A stretch of 64,000 bases of DNA, from assembly GCA_000827325.1 (NCBI GenBank), contig KN832910.1:1-64000 (forward strand), in the 5' to 3' direction. Positions 56,944 through 64,000 of the stretch are shown here, in pieces. The notes under the pieces are model-generated. The model was not told the origin of the DNA and made no database searches. It saw nothing but the letters and a program-made list of their open reading frames with translations. The stretch's first letter is position 1; each line of letters starts with the position of its first letter. Source of the DNA: Oidiodendron maius Zn. Lineage: Eukaryota > Ascomycota > Leotiomycetes > Myxotrichaceae. The translations under genes were made by a program, and so were the position numbers.

Positions 56944-59281
56944 TATATATATATTATACTTGACCCTGAATTTATACTTCTTTAGGTTAGTCTATAGACC
57001 TATATCCCTTAGCTACTATAAGATCTTCTTAATATACTCTTTATAGTCTAACTTATTCTTAGAGTAAATAAGGATATTATCTAAGTAAGTAATACAGAAA
57101 TCGTTTAAGTAATCAAACAGGATATCATTTATATATTACTAATATATTACTAGTCTATTAATAAGGCCAAAAGGGAGGACCTTATACTTATATAAGCTAT
57201 AACAAGTCTAGAAGGTAGTTAACTCCTTAGACTTAAGGTCTATCTAAATCCGATTAAAAGTCTAATAGATATCCAGCTTGATATAGAGCCTAGTATAGCT
57301 AATCTAGCTTAGTAACTCATTAATCAACAGGAGGGGATATTAATCCTTATAGATTATCTAATTTAAGTTCCAGAAATTAATATAGAGATATAGGTATCTA
57401 TTAGCCTTATAGACAAAGAGGATTAGTATAGTAAAGAGAGCCTAACTAGACTCTATAAAACCTTTATAAAGGTTCTTAATAAGGTAGCACTTGATCTCCT
57501 CTAGTTCCTCTATAGTTATATAGTATAGTAGTCTAAAACCTAGGTTATTAGGCTCTATTAGATCAATCCTATAATTATAGGGCTAGTTAGGAAACAATAT
57601 ATCCAATACTTCTTTAGAAAAAATATCCTGGAACTCTTTATAAGCCGCTAGTAGTAATAGTTCTTATAGTATAGTAAGCTCTAACTAGCTAATTTAATAG
57701 AGGTTAGTAGTCTAGCTACTACTATCTATAAGGCTTTAGTCCTTCTAATCTTGGATTAATCAGTTAATCTTATATAGACTAGTTAAAAAGAGCTTATTAT
57801 CCTCTTAGTATAGATATAAGCAAAAACCGTTCATTAAGATAGTATTAATATCTATCTAGTAGAGCCTCTTAGCTTTAGTAGGCTAGTAGGGCTTCTTTTA
57901 GTAAGGGAGGTTAGGGGTTCACTATTAGTCCAAAAGGTTATCATTTATCTTCTATAGATAGTCCTAGAGCTCTAGCTTAAAGGAAACCTTAAGTTAAAGC
58001 TTCTACTTTAGCTTTAGTCAAGGGGTTAATTTAACCTAGCTACTAGAGGAAATTACAGTAATCTCTATATTCTTATAGCCTAAATCGCTTCCTTAATCTA
58101 TAGTAGTAAAGGCCTAGTCCCTATAATCTATATCCTCTTAGTAGTTAAGAGCCCTTAAGGCTAGGATTAGATCCTAGTAGTTCTACCTGATTTCCTTAGC
58201 TACCAAGTAGCTAGATAGTAACTTAACTAGCTAGACTAAGCGGTATTACTAGTAATCTAGTAAGATATCAAAATAGGCTAGCTACTTCTATCCTATTATT
58301 ATATTATAGCTTCCTAGATCCAATATTAAAAGGGGTATATTATACTAGCAATACTAGTTAATAGTTAGGTATAGCTGTATATAATAGATAACTAGTCTCC
58401 CTAGCTAGCTATTATATCCTTTAATCCAGATAGGGCTAGATAGTTAGATAGTAGTAATATTAAAGGACCTAGCTAGATCAATTATAAAGAGTATATTAAT
58501 AAATATAAATCTATTTACTCTAGAGTTAATAAGGGTATATAAGGTAATACTAGTTCTATTAGTTGATAGTATATAGGCTATAGTAAGATACTATCCTCCT
58601 ATAAGACTTCTTAAGTTAATTCCCTATAAATTAACCCCTAGAGAGCCTAGACTAGAGTCTTTATCTAGGCCTCCTCTTTTCCTAGGTCTATATTAGTAAC
58701 TCTATCCCTATAAATAGCATTCTTATAGACTCCCAGGTCTCTAGCTTTATTATTCTCAATATCCTTAATATCAGCTGCTTAGTCTAATAGCTTATAGTCT
58801 ATATATAAGTGGCTGATCCCCCTACAATTAAAGCATCTAGTCTGCTAGTGTAGCTAGAACGGTGATATAACTGGCTAGGGGTTGATTAGCTTAAGCTAAG
58901 GCAGCCAGCCTAGAGCTAGTGGTAGTATACTGTCTACTTGACTAAGTGGCTTTAGGAGTTAAGGATACCTAATGGCTAGACAGGCAGGAGGTAGCTATAT
59001 AGTAGCTTTAGCCTCTTGGTCCTTTATAATCTGGCTATTAAAGTATTATAGATCAGTATCAATATAGCCTAGACGATTATAGAGCTTCTAGAAGTCGCTA
59101 TCCAGGTTATATTTAGTAGCTAGGATATATAACTAAAGAGAAGCTATAACCTTCTTATATAAGTTATCAAAACAGTCTGCCTCTAGGATCCAGCCTCTAT
59201 TAACTAGCTAGAGGAATCATATCTTAAAGTCCTGGAAAAACTCCTTATTCTTTATTTTTAGTTCTCTGTATTTAGTATAGG

Positions 59282-59443
59282 TGTGACAGCACATGCGTCA
59301 CGTAGCTAGGAGGTCTGCGTTTGCACTTATATTAAACCTCTGCACACCTAGCTAGTTGCTCCTTACTTTAGTATCTTCGTCAATACAGCATCATTGCCAG
59401 CCACTGCCTCCCTTGTGAAGCTTATAGTAGCTAGGCTGTCACA
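59282..59443 (+). repeat. 5' LTR of the gag-only element
   Basis: 162 bp, starts TGTGACAGCACATGCGTCAC and ends GGCTGTCACA. The last ~75 bp resemble the end of the chromovirus LTR at 7136-7210. Confidence 0.9.
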
Positions 59444-60201
59444 CTATACTAAAGTCTCCTTCCGGTTTGGATCAAAACTAGCAGGTTCCAGGTCTATGCC
59501 CAGGTCAAGCGGTTGCGACTGTACTCAAACAAAATCAAATCCATACATCCAGGTTTTCATTTATTTATTTATCCATTTCCAATTCGATTCTATCCACCAG
59601 CTAAATGGACCCTCATCAGCAGCTAGCAGCCATACAGGCTCAAATCACGCAGCTACATCTCGAAATTCAGACCCTATATTCGCATTCTCGTCCGAAACCA
59701 GCCCTCCCTGCCCCTGATAAATTCAATGGCTCAACCCAGCGATTCGATATATAGCTCCCCTTAATCAGAGCTAAGCTACACGTTAATGGTATAGCAATCA
59801 GTGACCCTATCGCTCAATTCTACTACATGTTCCTGAACCTCGATAGTCACGTACAAGCCATGGTGCTGCCGCAGCTCGCATAAGCTGAAGAATCTGAATC
59901 GTGGGACTATAATACAATTCTGGCACAACTCTCACGGGTCTACAACAATCCGAATAAGATTCAGGAGGCTAAGGATAAGCTACTCTCTCTGCAACAGGGC
60001 ACTGACTCGATTCCGGTATACATATCGAAGTTTGAGCGCACCCTGTATAAGGTGCGTGGCCAGGACTAGCCAGATACAAACAAAATTTCAGTGTTCCGGA
60101 AAGGGCTAAGCCCTGCAACTCGCAACCGACTGAACCAACAGCTGACCCTTCCACAAAGGTATCCTGATTTTGTCCGGGTCGTTCAACAGCTTGCAGGTCG
60201 A

Positions 60202-60237
<36 letters not shown>
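60202..60237 (+). repeat. GGTTCT hexanucleotide microsatellite (6 units)
   Basis: Six perfect GGTTCT units inside the gag region, encoding a Gly-Ser run that could act as a flexible linker. Confidence 0.95.
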
Positions 60238-60238
<1 letters not shown>

Positions 60239-60712
60239 CGTTTGCCCCTATACCTGCCTCTGATTCTAGTAACCATTCTAGTAATCATCACTACCCTTGT
60301 ACGCCACAAGTCCTGCAATGCAATGATTCTATAGAAATCAGCTCTATAGGGATCAATGCCCTTGATATTGCTGCAATTGAGACTGGCCCTAGTACTATTA
60401 TCAATACTGACAACAACGCTCCTTATACACGCTCAATATTACCTGCATGTAGGGATCAATATCGGGAACAAGGACGCTATGTACAATGCAGCTTATACGA
60501 TCACTGGGTAGGCTCATGCCTATTGCAGCCATATAAGCCAGAGGCTAGGAAGCAGGTTGCCTTCAGGAGGAACCCTGTTGATCTGGCTGCCCTTGACCCA
60601 ACTGAGTTAAATACTGGTTCGGATAATGAGTGGGATACTGGTAATGAACTAGAGAGGTTGCAAAAGGGCGAAATATAACGCTGGTGGCCAGCTTTCTTCA
60701 AGGAGGGGGTAA

Positions 60713-60874
60713 TGTGACAGCACATGCGTCACGTGGCTAGGAGGTCTGCATTTGCACTTATATTAAACCTCTATACACCTAGCTAGTTGCTCCTTACTTT
60801 AGTATCTTCATCAATACAGCATCATTGCCAGCCACTGCCTCCCTTATGAAGCTTATAGTAGCTAGGCTGTCACA
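60713..60874 (+). repeat. 3' LTR of the gag-only element
   Basis: 162 bp, preceded by the polypurine tract and followed by the target duplicate ATAGG. Confidence 0.9.
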
Positions 60875-61540
60875 ATAGGAGTCTTCCTTATAGTATTGGT
60901 TATAATAGATATTATCAAGGGCTATTAGTATCTTAGTATAATCAAGGTAAAGGTTATTGTTCTCTATATTACTAGTATATTAAGGGTATAAGTGCTACTA
61001 AGCTTCTCTCTCTATATAGTCAAAAATAAATAATTAGATCTTCTAATTGCTATCAAATTAAGAGCTATCAATTTAGAGTTTATCTATAACTTGCTCCTTC
61101 TAGACTTAATACTTAATAGTTCTATCCTTCTTCCTAGAGAACTAAGGAGGGTCCTTATACTTTAGTTTATATTAAACTATATACTAGGATTCAGATCTGG
61201 TTATTGGTTCCAGGGAAACTTAGGGAGGAGTTAGGTTTTAGAGTAACTAGGCAACTATAGCCTCTAGCTTTTCAATCTGCTTCTAGACAGTCTTAGCCTC
61301 TATTTGATTCTTGACTTGGGTATACTAGAGAGCTAAAAGGTTGGTATACTAGTCTAGGCTCTTAAAGGGTTCCTAATCAAGGGGGTTGCTTTTAAAAGAG
61401 GCTGGATATTAAGTAGATCCTTGTAGTTCAGGAGGTCTATAAGAGGTATCCCTTACTTTACCCTTGTCTTTAGCTAGAGGGGCTATATTAGTAGTCTTGA
61501 ATTTGAAGGTTAAGCTTAGAGTATTAAATCAGTTATATAG

Positions 61541-64000
61541 TCATATTATAGGTATATCCTGATTTCTATTGCTGTAGGCTATTAGGGGTAGTATTCTTGC
61601 TAGGATATATTTGCTAGTTATATAGGTATATATTTAAAGGTTAAAGAGTATAAGAGGTTTGATAGGTCAGTAAAGATAGTAAGTATAAACAGGCTTAATA
61701 AACACTGGTTCTGATCAAATTCTGGCTTCTAAGGCTTCTCTAGCTGTCTTTACTTTAATAGCTTGTTTTATTAAAAGACTATAACTACAAAGTATAAGCA
61801 ATAAGAGCAATATAGGGGAAGTAGGGCAAGAGCAAGGACTAAGGTATTCAGATTGACTAGAGTTATCTATTTTAGATTATAGCAGTTACTATACCCCTTT
61901 ATATATACTCTATAGTATCCCTTAGAGATTAGTTCTCTCTAGAGGGATATATTATTAGGAATACTATAGGTATACTATTGCTTTAGAAGATAATATATTA
62001 GAAGGTAATATATCTCCTAAAGAATATAATATAGTATCTTTAGTTATATACTATATCCAACAATAGCTATACTGAAATACTCTTAATACTCCTACTTAGT
62101 CCTTATAGGATATAATTGAGTTCTTGCTATTAGTAGTACTCCTACTTACTCCTACTCCTACTAGTTATTAGCTCTATTAATTCCTTGAAACGGAGGAATA
62201 TATTTCGGCTAAATGGTTTAGTTATTCTATCTGCAATCATTTCAGTAATAGGTATATATAAGACTATAATCTTCTTCCTCTCTTTAAGATCCTAGATATA
62301 GTAATATTAGATATTAATATACTTTGATTGTTTATATAAATAAGGGTTCTTTACTAGTGCTAGAGCTCCCTAGTTATCCTTTCTGACTTAGATATTGTTA
62401 GGATCTTTCCTAATATATTCCAGATATTCTATATCTCTAATTATTTATCCTAGCTATACTACTTGCTTTATATATAGCGATATTGCAATATACTTGGATT
62501 CAGTACTTGATATAGCTACTGACTTTTGCTTTTGATTTGCCTAGGATATTAGGCCTCTATAAAGTATTATAATATATCCAGATATACTCTTATAGTCAGA
62601 CTTATCTCCTATCTAATCAGTATCTAAATAGACTATAAGGTTCTTGTCTAGTATATCTGTTATATATATAATAAGCTTAGATTGTTTTGTTAGGCTATAT
62701 TGGATTTTCTAGTTAATTATATACCTGATATATCTAAGGAGTTCTTTTAGACTATTGCTATAGTACTTCACTAGGCCTTTTAGGTATTAGCTTAGTCTCC
62801 TTATACTAAATATAATATTAGGGTATATAAGGATTATCCTGTATATTATACTTTCTATTACCTACTAGTATTTAGTCTTGTTTATTATAGTATCCTGCTC
62901 TAAAGCTAGACGGATTTTATTATATCTATTTAATAGTACCTATTTTATCTTATAAGGGGCTTCCTTGAATCTAAAGCAGTCTAGGATAGTCTAGAGGTAG
63001 TATTTCTAGTTAATAAATAGCTCTCTTATCTTCTAATTTCTTATAATCTAAATACCAAGAATTTTAGAAATCCCTTCTAGGTCTTTAGTATTAAATCAGG
63101 TAAAAAGCTTAGAGTAGAACTAGTTAATATTTAATATCTTCCTAGCTATAGCTGTAATATTATTAATATATAAGAGTAGGATTATACTATACTTGGTATA
63201 GATATAAAGATATAGGTCTACTAGACTCTAGATAAAGCTAATCTCAAGTAGGAAGTCCCTTACTAGGAGGTTCTAGTCTTAGGCAGATTACTTTAATCTA
63301 TAAAGGCTCTATATAGTCTATAATATATATCTAGGCTTAACTCTTATTTCTTTTAATAAAGTAAAGTAGATTACCTCCTATAGCTTTAATTTAGTAAATA
63401 TATTTTTAATATCAAATTAATAGTATTCTAAGTCCTTAATAGCTATAATTGCTATAAATGCTTATAGTATATCTATCTATACTATTAGAGTAAAGGTTTT
63501 ATTATAATCCTCTCCCTATATCTATAAGAATCCTCTTACTATAAGCCTTGCTTTAAACTGTTTAACTAAGCTATCTATATTTAGCTTAATTATAAAGATC
63601 TATTTAGTAGAGACAAGGTTAGCTCTATCTGGATATATCTTTTATTCCTAAATATTGTTTACTTCTAGTAATATAATCTCTTATTAGATAGCTACTTGCT
63701 ATTATAATCTATATTATAGATTGTTTATTATATTACTATATAACTAGAGAATCAGAATTATCTCTACTTCTACTAAGCCTAGTAGTATAACTTCCTCTAG
63801 ACTAATATCTATATTTTAAGCTATTATAAGTATAGCTTTAATAATCTTAGCTTACCTTTCCTCTAGTATATTATTAGAGTCAGGCTTCTGTTTCTATATA
63901 TTATAGCAATCTAGCTTAATAAGATTACTTAGCTAGGTATAGGGTATATTAGTATATCTAGAGTAGTTATCCTTAATCAGGGTAGTATCTAGTATACTCT
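61541..64000 (-). mobile_element. second Ty1/copia element, incomplete at the window edge
   Basis: Fossil copia element on the minus strand. A TGTTGG word (minus strand, at 62062) probably starts its 3' LTR, which extends left to about 61750. To the right, minus-strand RNase H and reverse-transcriptase-like pieces are recognisable around 62200-63400; integrase should lie beyond 63600 or outside the window. Heavily RIP-degraded, AT-rich, broken many times. It is a different family from the copia element at 46960. The stretch 61541-61750 could belong to either this element or the chromovirus. Confidence 0.55.

Larger units (their letters stand above)
59282..60874 (+). mobile_element. gag-only non-autonomous LTR element (TR-GAG type)
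   Basis: 1593-bp element with LTRs at 59282-59443 and 60713-60874 (162 bp each, about 96% identical, all differences transitions) and a 5-bp target duplication ATAGG at 59277-59281 and 60875-60879. A polypurine tract (AAGGAGGGGG) precedes the right LTR. The interior encodes only a gag-like protein on the plus strand (start near 59605; typical DKFNGSTQRFD and ISKFERTLYKV pieces) with a Gly-Ser run. There is no protease, reverse transcriptase or integrase. About three breaks in gag. It needs enzymes from another element. Composition is near normal, unlike the host, so it is young. Confidence 0.88.
52382..61540 (-). mobile_element. Ty3/gypsy chromovirus (copy 2) with two nested insertions
   Basis: Fossil chromovirus on the minus strand, same family as the copy at 1835-7210. 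The 3' LTR is 52382-52662 next to a C-rich (minus-strand G-rich) polypurine tract at 52665-52673. Chromodomain, integrase, RNase H, reverse transcriptase, protease and gag follow to the right; the gag portion reaches at least 61400. It is interrupted by a pogo transposon (55105-56943) and by a gag-only LTR element (59282-60874). No 5' LTR was recognised, so the right end is approximate. Broken in dozens of places; RIP is heavier than in copy 1, including the LTR. It truncates the 5' LTR of the copia element. Confidence 0.82.

Noticed and set aside
1-64000. tRNA, rRNA or other structured RNA genes
   Set aside because: No A-box/B-box pair with cloverleaf or rRNA-like stretch was recognised by eye; a covariance-model scan would be decisive.

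Overview
The window looks like chromosomal DNA of a filamentous ascomycete (Pezizomycotina). The genes carry short (46-70 nt) introns with GTAAGT/GTATGT-type donors. The gene content is typical of the group: HeLo, HET, Zn2Cys6, P450, GPI-anchored wall protein and NRPS families. Two blocks, about 1-8150 and about 46960-64000, are extremely AT/TA-rich. In them, transposon genes are riddled with TAG/TAA where homologues have CAG/CAA/TGG, which is the signature of repeat-induced point mutation (RIP). The genus cannot be fixed from sequence alone.

Layout. 1-8150: RIP-degraded transposons (end of a hAT transposon, then a Ty3/gypsy chromovirus whose 3' end escaped most mutation), closed by a 22-bp minisatellite that straddles the isochore edge. 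8504-14591: a convergent pair, a kinase-ankyrin gene and a HeLo-pseudokinase gene, 32 bp apart at their 3' ends. The second has the domain order of the necroptosis effector MLKL; the first that of RIPK4/ANKK1. 14930-16077: MITE-like inverted repeats, a helically phased TGAGC array and a truncated FAD oxidase. 17466-30705: a metabolic block with a 3-hydroxyacyl-CoA dehydrogenase fused to a YWTD propeller, a cytochrome b5-b5 reductase fusion, a divergent P450 with a ubiquitin-like N-terminus, a broken secreted-protein gene, a medium-chain reductase, a pyridoxal reductase-like AKR and a secreted propeller-like protein. 33049-37631: two surface-protein genes flanking a 1957-bp pogo/Fot1-like transposon with clear TIRs and TA target duplication. 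38291-44310: an NRPS condensation-domain relic, a GC3-rich secreted aspartic protease and a HET-domain relic. 45077-46861: a four-exon Zn2Cys6 transcription factor.

46960-64000 is a nested retrotransposon cemetery: a Ty1/copia element (minus), a second chromovirus (minus) that contains a pogo transposon (55105-56943) and a small gag-only LTR element (59282-60874, TSD ATAGG), and the start of another copia element running off the right edge. The gag-only element is far less mutated than its host, so it arrived after most of the host's decay.

How the genes may work together (inference): the kinase-ankyrin/HeLo-pseudokinase pair is the best candidate for an undescribed system, a sensor/effector pair for regulated cell death; the nearby HET relic fits an allorecognition-type neighbourhood. 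The P450 and b5 reductase share a 1.16-kb divergent promoter and may form one redox unit with the surrounding dehydrogenases. Exon boundaries were deduced by eye from splice signals and frame continuity; no searches were run.
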